A stretch of 64,000 bases of DNA, taken from assembly GCA_964443875.1 (NCBI GenBank), contig CAYUET010000008.1, positions 1 through 64,000 on the forward strand. The letters are read 5' to 3'. The translations under genes were made by a program, and so were the position numbers. The notes beneath the pieces are model-generated. The model had not been told where the DNA came from. It was given only the letters and a program-made list of their open reading frames with translations, and did no database searches. Below, in pieces: positions 27,401 to 34,529 of the stretch (position 1 is its first letter; each line of letters starts with the position of its first letter). The DNA comes from CAYUET01 sp964443875. Its GTDB lineage: Bacteria > Auribacterota > JAFGBW01.

Positions 27401-30000
27401 ACCTGTGTCGCCTTGTAAGTTTCGGAAGCAGGCAGATCATTCCACTGGGCCTCCGTACCAAAAAATTGCCCCACCCTTTCGGCAGGGGTAACCGTCATGC
27501 TTCCATTAGGTTCATCCGTTCCAAAATTGGAATAATAGCCTGTAGTGGTCACTCCGCCGCTGCCGTTGGTGGTCTGGGTAAAAAACTGCTGATTCGCCTC
27601 AGGCCCGTCTGCCCACACCCAGGCTCCGGTGGCTTCATTGGGCCGGTAAGCACCGATCCATGCGCCCTTATAACCCGCACTCGCCACAGCGACCGAATTT
27701 TCAAGACGCGAAGTGATATTTACCAGATAGCTGTCATTGACTGCTGAACCGCCATCCGTACCATTCTTGGCTTCAGTCCTGGCCTCACCCCAGGATCCTA
27801 AAGGAGCAGTACCTGTCTTATCCACAAAGGTGTACTGATTTCCTGAATTTAAAAGCCCGTAAAAATAAACATTTCCATTGCCGGAATTAATCGTGAGTCC
27901 ATTGGTATTCGCCACAATCATCTCCCCCTTTACATCGACGTTTCCGCCTGCTGTGGAAATGGTTCTTGCACCCGCGCCCGCAACAAAAACATCCCCTCCG
28001 ACCAACGTGGAAGTCCCACCGATCAGCGCTGTTCTTCCAGTTCCGAAGCTCATATTCCCCCCGTTGGTAGCTATATCCGCATAAAGCATCACGATCCCAG
28101 CCCCATTACCCACTGTATTATCATTGTCCGCATCCAGCACAAGATTCAGCTTGCCTGTTCCCCCAGTGTTGGAGATAGCCTGATTCACAAGGATGGAATT
28201 GGCTGCATTCAGAGTCAGGCTGACATCTGTGTCCCCAATCGCCTTGGTAATAGAGGCATCGACTGTTATGTCCCCTATCTGGCCTCCGTCACCGCCATTA
28301 TAGGTGGAAACGACAACACTGGTTCCTCCTTCAAGAAGACCATTGATGGTGGTATTTAAAATGGTGGAATTATCAGCCGTCGGTGTCCATACCCCTGCGG
28401 CAAAACCTCCATTGTCGCTTACTCCGCTAATGGTCACATTGTAGGGATCAAAAAGCCATTCCCCGGCCTTCCCGACTGAAGCGGAAGCTGATCCTCTTGC
28501 CCCGGCAGTGTCCAGCCAGTGTCCTGAGGTTTCAATTCTTCCGCCGTCTCCGCCATTGATTCCTCCTTTCGCCTCAAAAAATCCATAAGCACGGGTTACA
28601 GAATCGCTCTTTCCTGTATCCGACCACACGACCACGGTTCCCCCGTTTCCTGCATCCGTCGCATTCGCTTCAAGCACCGCTCCCTGCTTCACCACAGTTC
28701 CGGTCGCCTCATGAATACTGTCCTCCTTGCCCTGCCAGGAGCCGCCCACAAGCACCTCTCCTCCTCCGGTTGCCCCAGATGCATTAAGATGTGCCCCCTC
28801 TTCAATCAGCACATAATCCCCCGTTGCAATCACGGACCCGCCCTTGCCCGTATCGGATGAGACATCCAGTGTACCGCTTACGGTCGTAATACCATCCATG
28901 GCATCCAGAACAATCTTTCCGCCCTGTTCGGAAATCCCTTTCGCCTCAATGATCCCGGTATTATTCACCACCGACTGGGTAATCTCATCCACGGCTTTTG
29001 CCGTCATAACCACCATTCCGCCCTCTGCACGGATCAGCCCCTTATTTTCCGCAATCGTTTCAATTGTCGTCTGATCCACGGTCAGCTGGACAAGCTGATC
29101 TCCTGTAAAATCCACATTTACTTTTTCAGGTTCCTTTACTGCTGGAGTCTCCATAAACGGAGGAACAACTTCTGAAGTCTCCTCTTTTTCCAGTGAATCG
29201 GGTTCTTCTGAAGAGGGGGCTGATAACTCCGGAGAATCAGAGTCCTCTGCATCCGCCGGGCTGTCCTCTTTATCATTTTCCTCTTCTGCGTCAGGATTCA
29301 GACTGTAGTCCTTAAGCCCCGATCCTTCGATCTCAAGGTTCACTTTGCTTCCTGCGGCCAAAACTACAGAGCCTCCGGGTGCGCTAATCGTTCCCTCATT
29401 TCTCACTTGAGGCGAAAGAAAAGCCACATAGCCTCCATTCGATGTGCGTATTGTCCCCATGTTGCTGATGCTTCCTCCGGTCCCTTCAAAGGCATAATTG
29501 CCCTTCATAAAATTCTCATCCGTGATGTTCAGCGAAGAGGCCACAAGCCCTCCCACATTAACCTGAGCTGAAGAGCCGAAAATAATTCCATTGGGGTTTA
29601 AAAGAAAAACCTGCCCGTTGGCGGAAAGAGAACCTAAAATTTCTGAAGCGTTCTGATCATTGATCCGATTTAAAGCCACACTTCCGGCCCCGGGTTGAGT
29701 AAAAGTTACTGAGGCATCCTGACCAATGTTAAATGTTTCCCAGTTCGCCACCAGGCGATCGCTCTGCTGGTTCACGGTCATGGTATTCCCCGAGCTGCTG
29801 ATCGTTCCCTGCCCTGAGGTTACCTCTCCTCCTGTGGGAAGAGTGTTGGAGTCCAGCGCATTTCCAGGAAAAGGAAAGGCAAGAAAAGCAATCATCAGAA
29901 AACGGGGAATATTCAAAGCCGCTTTTCGGATTCCTGCTCTTTTCTGAAAAAATCGGTTTTTCATTTTTTCTGAAAATAAAAAAACGGAAGAGCTCATCAT
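24436..30000 (-). CDS. TpsA: filamentous haemagglutinin-like two-partner secretion exoprotein
   Basis: This 1854-residue protein has an extended signal peptide (about 1-49) and an N-terminal TPS domain with NWETFNIG, the repeated-strand motifs and NPNGIIF near 136-142. An acidic Ser/Glu/Pro stretch (about 235-300) interrupts the N-terminal region. Long beta-helix repeats rich in Gly, Asn and Thr follow. Residues about 723-879 resemble a C-type lectin-like domain (WIGAY, WVWADGPE, DEPNG, WNDLP). About 1520-1600 resembles an MBG/YDG bacterial domain, followed by a Pro/Ser/Glu-rich linker. It is secreted by the TpsB encoded upstream and probably acts as an adhesin or matrix protein. No toxin domain or immunity gene is seen, arguing against contact-dependent inhibition. 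AGGAGG precedes the ATG. Confidence 0.92.
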   Translation of the reverse strand: MMSSSVFLFSEKMKNRFFQKRAGIRKAALNIPRFLMIAFLAFPFPGNALDSNTLPTGGEVTSGQGTISSSGNTMTVNQQSDRLVANWETFNIGQDASVTFTQPGAGSVALNRINDQNASEILGSLSANGQVFLLNPNGIIFGSSAQVNVGGLVASSLNITDENFMKGNYAFEGTGGSISNMGTIRTSNGGYVAFLSPQVRNEGTISAPGGSVVLAAGSKVNLEIEGSGLKDYSLNPDAEEENDKEDSPADAEDSDSPELSAPSSEEPDSLEKEETSEVVPPFMETPAVKEPEKVNVDFTGDQLVQLTVDQTTIETIAENKGLIRAEGGMVVMTAKAVDEITQSVVNNTGIIEAKGISEQGGKIVLDAMDGITTVSGTLDVSSDTGKGGSVIATGDYVLIEEGAHLNASGATGGGEVLVGGSWQGKEDSIHEATGTVVKQGAVLEANATDAGNGGTVVVWSDTGKSDSVTRAYGFFEAKGGINGGDGGRIETSGHWLDTAGARGSASASVGKAGEWLFDPYNVTISGVSDNGGFAAGVWTPTADNSTILNTTINGLLEGGTSVVVSTYNGGDGGQIGDITVDASITKAIGDTDVSLTLNAANSILVNQAISNTGGTGKLNLVLDADNDNTVGNGAGIVMLYADIATNGGNMSFGTGRTALIGGTSTLVGGDVFVAGAGARTISTAGGNVDVKGEMIVANTNGLTINSGNGNVYFYGLLNSGNQYTFVDKTGTAPLGSWGEARTEAKNGTDGGSAVNDSYLVNITSRLENSVAVASAGYKGAWIGAYRPNEATGAWVWADGPEANQQFFTQTTNGSGGVTTTGYYSNFGTDEPNGSMTVTPAERVGQFFGTEAQWNDLPASETYKATQVNQYSVLGFVSETNLANSPVTINAGTGTVTFDGAVGTSKALKSLSVTSATTAINGGAVTTDSAGGAGGQSYSGDITLDSSSTVLTMNNTTTDFTLAANKSITNQSGGDASLTIKTNAGIVMNSGSSIASPSGSLDTILWADSDVNGGHIFIYDGSSINTNGGNIVMAGGLDDGADGRTAGDGIPDGFATATATYSGVSIGRLGTNVPAGGTSIQSDGGDIFIKGKSTAGAGTGMGINFSYYGNLDAGNGDLMMIGESSSYAGIELSAWLDSVASGSYLDINANTVNIRGISSNTNYHGLASSQLSNRYTRITAGSGGMTLYGENTVNSNKGIEISMNATTTGSGDIRAETPGYFSFYNGANAHSFNAGTGDIAITANSFNIGSNNTLSGSGTLTIDPYTVNTTIGIGGGAGTLQLASSYFNTNFTDGFSGITIGNSTAGSITVGGATTLRDNTTLRNNSTLAINGALTANENLSSWGNGAITQTSSLVVTGLTSLTAGVANDITLNNASNNFGGAVSVVSGRNVSMIDSNAMTLGAVNSAGTVSIGTLAGDLTLAGNIVTTNNTDSAVVLNAGKNTSAGTSTGGNILVSGAPTITVGAGGRATLYSGSVSGSTGLTDLIGSGSGSFRYNSDEAASNYILGLGTGNYAVYREQPAVTVTAENDSKVSNGTAYSGGNGVSFTGLQNGDTEALFGGTLTYGGTSQGAVNAGSYSIVPSGYADQLGYSLVYENGTLTISSPATEPVNTPTAPSPDPESSSPSEPSVPEPPVYEPVQDSVSSGLTSTQTGVNGTQREENTGSDQSFTPGMGAGTGSASVDQINAMPLISEPLPSQGDMILSSSFQTTPVHFQQTGEEMILYTGPPEDGRSSLMSTVPLFVQEGKDSLVSQGMLEIKGGENFLSVMPVGSAVAEVPEIERAYSSDFQVFSLTLPDGTAMEIRTGATENGVLLISVEGETGGINLNQIVLTSLQTLKTELKMDLSRLKAVKVMKK

Positions 30001-30073
30001 AAGGATCCTCCTATCTATGCGATAAAAAAAGGTAAAAGGTTTAAAAAGGATTTATTATTTTTCATAAAGTCAC

Positions 30074-31819
30074 CTACATCCACATCACAGCCTGAAGCCA
30101 GAATCTGTCTTGATCTTCCCGGTTGTCAGAATCCATTCCGCTCAGGTTTCGCCCCGGATTGTCATCTATTCGCCGGGCATAGGCCAATCGGACGCTGTAT
30201 ACATCTGAAAGGGTGAGGTTGATTCCAAGTCCGGCTCCATAAAGCCAGTAATCATTTTTATCCTCTGCATTGGTTACCGCCCCCTGCCAGATATCCTTAT
30301 TAAGCTCCACCCAACCTAAATCTGCAAAGGCCACTGCCTGAAAAACACCAAAGGAAAACTTCAGAGGGAGATCATAGCGGGTTTCAAATGAAAACGCATG
30401 GCCCTGGTCTCCGGAGGCCTCCCCCACCGGGTAGGCACGCACCCCTGTTGGACCGCCTAAAATAAACTTTTGGGACGAATCCAGATTCCCGTCTGAAAAC
30501 TGCCCCCTCAGTGTACCGAAAAGAGAAATCTCTTGGGTGACACGCTGAAGGCGGGCAGCGGAATAAGTCATTCTTATAAAACTGCCGTCTTTTCGGGGAC
30601 CCAGGGCATCCCGTTCCTCTGCGCCTTCAAGACCCGAAAGATCAAGCGCTCCGCTTTTCACACAGACATTAAAACTGCTCAATCCTCCTCCGAATCCCTG
30701 GTCAAAAAAATTGCCGGATACAGTCACATTGCCCACAGGCAGTTTGCGGTCTGCGGTATCAGAATCATTGGCTTCATCCTTAAGCATCAGGTATTCAAAT
30801 CCCACTTGTGTCCACAAGCTTGCCTTGCGGCTCCTCAAAAGAGGGTATCGTACCCCGGTTGCAAAAGTCTGTGCCGTTCCTCGGACTTTCAAATCCTCAA
30901 GTTCTTTTCCGATCTTATATTCCAGAGCCGAATACGACAGATCCCAGCACAGATCCGTATAGGGGACAGGCAGGGAGTAACCGAACCGTCCCTGGTTCAT
31001 ATCTTTGGCCCCTGTATAACCCAGACTCAAACTATCGGCAAATCCAAAAGGGTCCCGTACTTCACCCTGAAGCCCTCCGCGCCATTGCCCTGTGTATCTG
31101 TCTCCGTAATTATCCGCTGAAACACTCCCTGCAAACAAAGGTCCTTCCTCGGCCTGAATCATGAGCTGTGTGGCTCCGGGTTCTTCCCCCTTCTGTAGAA
31201 ATCCTCTGGCAGACAGTCCGGCAAGATCATTCATCAAAAGAAGCGACCTCTCCATCTTTTTCATATTCACGGGACTTCCCTCCGGCATGGCACGCTTTGC
31301 GATTCCCTCAAGAATTGAGGCATTAATCCGGTAAGGATTTTTAATCTCCACACGGGCATTGCCTTCGATCCGGCCTGTCACAATCCCGATCTCCAAAATT
31401 TTGGATGAAAGATCCTGAGGCGGCAGGTACGCACGGCCCAGCATGAACCCCTTCTTTTTTCTTAAATAACCTGTGATTTTTTCGACCACTCCCTGAAGTT
31501 CTGAGAAACTCACTTCCCTGCCGGTGATCCCCTCAGCCAGAGGCTCCAGTTCGGAAACAGAAATATCTTCTCCTGTTCCGCTGAACCGGACTTTCTCCAG
31601 AGTGATTTTAATTCCCTTTTCTGAGGGGTCTGGCTTTTTTAGGGTGTTTTCTGAGTGCTTTTCTTCTTCATCTGAAAAGGTGTCCGGAAGTTTACTTTCC
31701 ATTTGCTGCTGCTGACTGACAAGAGTTCCTGCATCAGGAGGGGCTGCGTAAACAAAAGATAAATGATTTAAGAATAAAACAGCGGATAAACACAGCATCC
31801 TCAGAAAAAAAATCCTCAT
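30074..31819 (-). CDS. TpsB: ShlB/FhaC-type outer-membrane secretion pore
   Basis: A signal peptide (MRIFFLRMLCLSAVL to about residue 25) leads to a POTRA domain (about 75-155: ITLEKVRFSGT, FMLGRAYLPPQ, LEIGIVTGRI), a second POTRA-like region and a C-terminal ~16-strand barrel. The barrel contains the SLGYTGA region and the conserved GGPTGVRAYPVGEASGDQG motif. It recognises the TPS domain and exports TpsA. I start it at the ATG at 31819, which has AGGAGG at ideal spacing; the GTG at 31834 would add five residues. It lies 73 bases upstream of tpsA, so the two genes form an operon. Confidence 0.93.
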   Translation of the reverse strand: MRIFFLRMLCLSAVLFLNHLSFVYAAPPDAGTLVSQQQQMESKLPDTFSDEEEKHSENTLKKPDPSEKGIKITLEKVRFSGTGEDISVSELEPLAEGITGREVSFSELQGVVEKITGYLRKKKGFMLGRAYLPPQDLSSKILEIGIVTGRIEGNARVEIKNPYRINASILEGIAKRAMPEGSPVNMKKMERSLLLMNDLAGLSARGFLQKGEEPGATQLMIQAEEGPLFAGSVSADNYGDRYTGQWRGGLQGEVRDPFGFADSLSLGYTGAKDMNQGRFGYSLPVPYTDLCWDLSYSALEYKIGKELEDLKVRGTAQTFATGVRYPLLRSRKASLWTQVGFEYLMLKDEANDSDTADRKLPVGNVTVSGNFFDQGFGGGLSSFNVCVKSGALDLSGLEGAEERDALGPRKDGSFIRMTYSAARLQRVTQEISLFGTLRGQFSDGNLDSSQKFILGGPTGVRAYPVGEASGDQGHAFSFETRYDLPLKFSFGVFQAVAFADLGWVELNKDIWQGAVTNAEDKNDYWLYGAGLGINLTLSDVYSVRLAYARRIDDNPGRNLSGMDSDNREDQDRFWLQAVMWM

Positions 31820-32087
31820 GCAATCCCTCCTCACGCGCCTTAAACCCGGGGAACGGGGCAGCGCTTCATGTTATGGTTCAATCATTCATTTTATTCCATT
31901 CACAACAGTGCGCAGGATTAGCTTTTCGATGCAAAACATGCATCAGCGGGAAAAATTATCAAAGCTATCTGTAAAAGAATTACCCGAAAACTTCTTATCT
32001 TTCAATTTGAAAGTATAAAAAATAAAATACCTTTCTGAACAGGAACTTCATAAAAACAAAACAGCCCCTCTCCGGAATTAATCAAAA

Positions 32088-32141
32088 GTCATTCCGAACA
32101 GACGTGAGGGATCTGGATTTCTCACTGCCGTTCAAAATGAC
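32088..32141. repeat. Dispersed 54-bp palindromic repeat, copy C
   Basis: The sequence GTCATTCCGAACAGACGTGA, GGATCTGGATTTCTCACTG and the end GTTCAAAATGAC match copies at 12442 and 20200 with a few substitutions. Confidence 0.85.
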
Positions 32142-32296
32142 AAGCCTCGGCTAACCCATCCAACACGATTATTGATGCAGGAGGGACCCATGATCAGATT
32201 AAACGGATTCATCCGCATAGATAAAGATTGCTTGAAGGATTTATAAAAAGATAGAATAAAGAATAGAACACAATCCGGAATATAAAGCTCTCTCTT

Positions 32297-32333
32297 GACA
32301 AGATTGCTTCGTCGCAGAACTCCTCGCAATGTC
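32297..32333. repeat. Second palindrome type (AGATTGCTTCGTCGC / CTCGCAATG)
   Basis: This resembles the widespread bacterial palindrome whose halves read AGATTGCTTCGTCGC and CTCGCAATG. It occurs once here, 155 bases from copy C of the other family, with GACA/TGTC at its ends. Confidence 0.6.
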
Positions 32334-32412
32334 GTTTAAAGGATGTACCTGTTTAAAGGATACACTACACTAACGGCGGGGGAGTTGACCCGTATGGGAT
32401 TAAACAGAAAAA

Positions 32413-33330
32413 TCAAAGCTGAACAGATTTTGGAACAACCGGGGTTATGACCAGGAATTTCAGAAGCGCCATTGAAATTTCCTCCATGATTTCATCCGGA
32501 ATCCCATCCTTATGAAAGGATTTGGGTCTTAAATCGACCGGATCATTCACATAATCAATCACGATCGGAGCATTGTCCGGTTTAAGGGCGATTTCCGTTG
32601 AAAAAAACCGCAGCTTTGAAACTTTAGCTATTTCCTGCATGATGGAGGAAAGAATTTTAATAATCGAGGGGTCCAGTTCCACAGGATGAGTATGATAAAA
32701 TAATTTTGTTTCCGGATTCCAGAAGGTGAAAAAGATTTCATCGCAGACAAAAAAGACCCTGAGCCAGACCGGAACTTTTCCCACAATCTTGGGGATCACG
32801 GTCTGCTGGACAAGATATTCGGATTCCGGAAATTCCTTCCTGAATTCCGCCACCTGTGAAAGTTCGGTAAGCCCCAGATGTACCCCTTCTCCTCCTCCGC
32901 CGTTGGAGGGCTTGAGCACAAAGGGAATTCCGATATCGGCTAGGGTAAAAAAAGGAAGTTCGGGTTTGGCCGCATAGGAAGGCAGAATCAGCGTTTCAGG
33001 AAGCGGGATTTCCCGGTTGAGGAGCAGGCGGTGCATGTAGGATTTACTTAAAGCCTTCAGCACACTTTCAGCCGGATTGATTCCCTCAATCCCCATATTC
33101 TCACAGATGTGTACAATATTCAAAAAACGGGGGTCTGACTCTGAAGCCCGGTCCAGATACCAGTTAAAAATAATCTCCTGGCTGAGAAGTGATTTCTCAA
33201 TCGCCGGAAGATTCGTAGGGTCAATCAAAAGGGTCCGAAGCCCGTTCGAAGAAATATATTTCTGTAAGAGGGTGACAAAATTCTTATCGTAATCCCATTC
33301 CCAAAAAACGGCTAAATCATAGACTTCCAT
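32413..33330 (-). CDS. ATP-grasp-fold protein
   Basis: This 305-residue protein shows ATP-grasp features: a FVLKPSNGGGGEGV loop (the lysine and Gly-rich flap that clamp ATP), YLVQQTV with acidic residues after it, and a C-terminal metal-binding segment APIVIDYVNDPVDLRP. Such enzymes join a carboxylate to an amine or thiol through an acylphosphate. The N-terminal ~110 residues do not suggest a substrate. It follows rpe by five bases and probably shares its transcript, although no pathway links them clearly. No peptide precursor lies near it, so a role in peptide modification is unsupported. Confidence 0.75.
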   Translation of the reverse strand: MEVYDLAVFWEWDYDKNFVTLLQKYISSNGLRTLLIDPTNLPAIEKSLLSQEIIFNWYLDRASESDPRFLNIVHICENMGIEGINPAESVLKALSKSYMHRLLLNREIPLPETLILPSYAAKPELPFFTLADIGIPFVLKPSNGGGGEGVHLGLTELSQVAEFRKEFPESEYLVQQTVIPKIVGKVPVWLRVFFVCDEIFFTFWNPETKLFYHTHPVELDPSIIKILSSIMQEIAKVSKLRFFSTEIALKPDNAPIVIDYVNDPVDLRPKSFHKDGIPDEIMEEISMALLKFLVITPVVPKSVQL

Positions 33331-33335
33331 AATGC

Positions 33336-33995
33336 TTAAACATCCTTCATCTGTTGTATGGCGCTTCTCATATTTTCCGCGCCAAAAAGGGCAGTACCTG
33401 CAACGGCAATCTCAATTCCTGCTTTTTTAGCCTGAACAACCGTCTCGGCATTAATGCCCCCGTCAATTTCTATTTCATAATGATACCCCTTCTGTTTCTT
33501 CAAAAGGGAAAGTTCCTGAACTTTAGCGAGGACTTCCGGCATGAAACGCTGTCCGCCGAATCCGGGGAAAACGGACATGACAAGAACAAGATCCGAATCC
33601 TCCAGAACAGAACGGATTAAATCAAGAGACTTATCAGGATTCAGGGCCGGGCCTGTTTTCACTCCCTTCGAACGGATAAAGCTCATGGTCTCATCCAGAT
33701 GGTGGTCCGCTTCCGCATGCACCGTAAGATAGTCTGCCCCGGCACTGATGAAGGCCTGAGCATAATGATCCGGTCTTGAAATCATGAGATGAACATCCAG
33801 GGGGATTTTCACAGCCTTTTTCAGGGCTTCAACGACCTGGGGCCCGAAAGTCAGATTAGGGACAAAATGTCCGTCCATTACATCCAGGTGAAGAAGATCT
33901 GCGCCACTTTCTTCGGCACGTCTGGCTTCATCACTTAAACGTCCGAAATCCGAAGCTAAAATCGAAGGGGCAATTTTTAAAAGCTGCATATCCAT
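33336..33995 (-). CDS. rpe: Ribulose-phosphate 3-epimerase
   Basis: This 219-residue TIM-barrel protein has IAPSILASDF, HLDVMDGHFVPNLTFG (metal ligands His and Asp), VHLMI, VMSVFPGFGGQ and EIDGGI, all diagnostic of Rpe. It interconverts ribulose 5-phosphate and xylulose 5-phosphate in the pentose-phosphate pathway. It lies 11 bases downstream of the receiver gene and five bases upstream of the ATP-grasp gene. dxs, whose product also handles C5 sugar phosphates, begins divergently nearby. Confidence 0.97.
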   Translation of the reverse strand: MDMQLLKIAPSILASDFGRLSDEARRAEESGADLLHLDVMDGHFVPNLTFGPQVVEALKKAVKIPLDVHLMISRPDHYAQAFISAGADYLTVHAEADHHLDETMSFIRSKGVKTGPALNPDKSLDLIRSVLEDSDLVLVMSVFPGFGGQRFMPEVLAKVQELSLLKKQKGYHYEIEIDGGINAETVVQAKKAGIEIAVAGTALFGAENMRSAIQQMKDV

Positions 33996-34006
33996 CCAAA
34001 TTAGGT

Positions 34007-34384
34007 TTACAAAGGGTTCAAAAGTCGGTCGACCCGGTCGGCGATAATTTCAAGGCCTGATTCCTTAGTCAGATAATCGTCTGCACCGGCTTCAAAACCC
34101 GAATTCATGGAAGCTTTGTCCGATTTAACCGAAAAAATGAGTATTTTGGTTTTGGCAAGATCAGAATTATTCCTGATCCTCCGGCAGACTTCATAGCCGT
34201 CCATTTTGGGAAGTATGATATCAAGAAGAACAATATCGGGCTTTTCCATCTCAGCCATTTTAAGTCCTGAAACACCGTTATTCGCCGTAATGACTTCATA
34301 TGTTTTGTTGCCGATAAATTTTTTTACAATTTCAAGAATTGTAATACTGTCATCCACGATTAATAATTTTTTAAAATCTGCCAT
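34007..34384 (-). CDS. Stand-alone receiver-domain response regulator
   Basis: This 125-residue single receiver domain has VDDS, phospho-acceptor Asp in LLDIILP, Ser in FSVKS and Lys in YLTKES. There is no output domain. It heads the transcript leading to rpe and the ATP-grasp gene, an odd partnership; the kinase is not in this neighbourhood. Like the protein at 21528 it is a candidate partner for orphan kinases or the chemosensory cluster. Confidence 0.92.
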   Translation of the reverse strand: MADFKKLLIVDDSITILEIVKKFIGNKTYEVITANNGVSGLKMAEMEKPDIVLLDIILPKMDGYEVCRRIRNNSDLAKTKILIFSVKSDKASMNSGFEAGADDYLTKESGLEIIADRVDRLLNPL

Positions 34385-34419
34385 GACTCTCCATTAATCT
34401 TTTCGTTCGTTTCCGTTTT

Positions 34420-34448
34420 CTTATATATTTTCCGTTTACATCAAACAA
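34420..34448 (-). promoter_or_regulatory. Candidate promoter for the receiver-rpe-ATP-grasp genes
   Basis: On the minus strand TTGTTT (3 of 6) and TATAAG (5 of 6) are spaced by 17 bases, 36 bases before the receiver ATG. The weak -35 makes this only a candidate. Confidence 0.35.
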
Positions 34449-34529
34449 GTATAAAAATTGCTTTATTCTTTACCTCCCGAATCAAATCTCATATCATCCT
34501 TCAAATTTTTTAAAAAGAAAGACGTGCAT

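Larger units (their letters stand above)
31820..32412. other. 593-bp intergenic region with two kinds of palindromic repeat
   Basis: No coding frame here looks real. The region contains one 54-bp palindrome (32088-32141) and a different short palindrome (32297-32333). The part next to tpsB is A/T-rich and probably carries the tpsBA promoter, but I see no box pair good enough to name. Confidence 0.6.

Noticed and set aside
24436..30000. TpsA as a contact-dependent inhibition toxin
   Set aside because: There is no C-terminal toxin domain, no VENN-like boundary and no small immunity gene downstream; the C-terminus is a linker and beta-rich region, and a terminator follows.
32132..32329. 65-codon minus-strand open frame in the tpsB upstream region
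   Set aside because: It runs through both palindromic repeats and has no motif, so it looks like repeat-derived noise.
32413..33330. ATP-grasp protein as a graspetide or other peptide ligase
   Set aside because: No precursor peptide lies near it, and the cysteine-rich peptide is about 26 kb away in another transcript.
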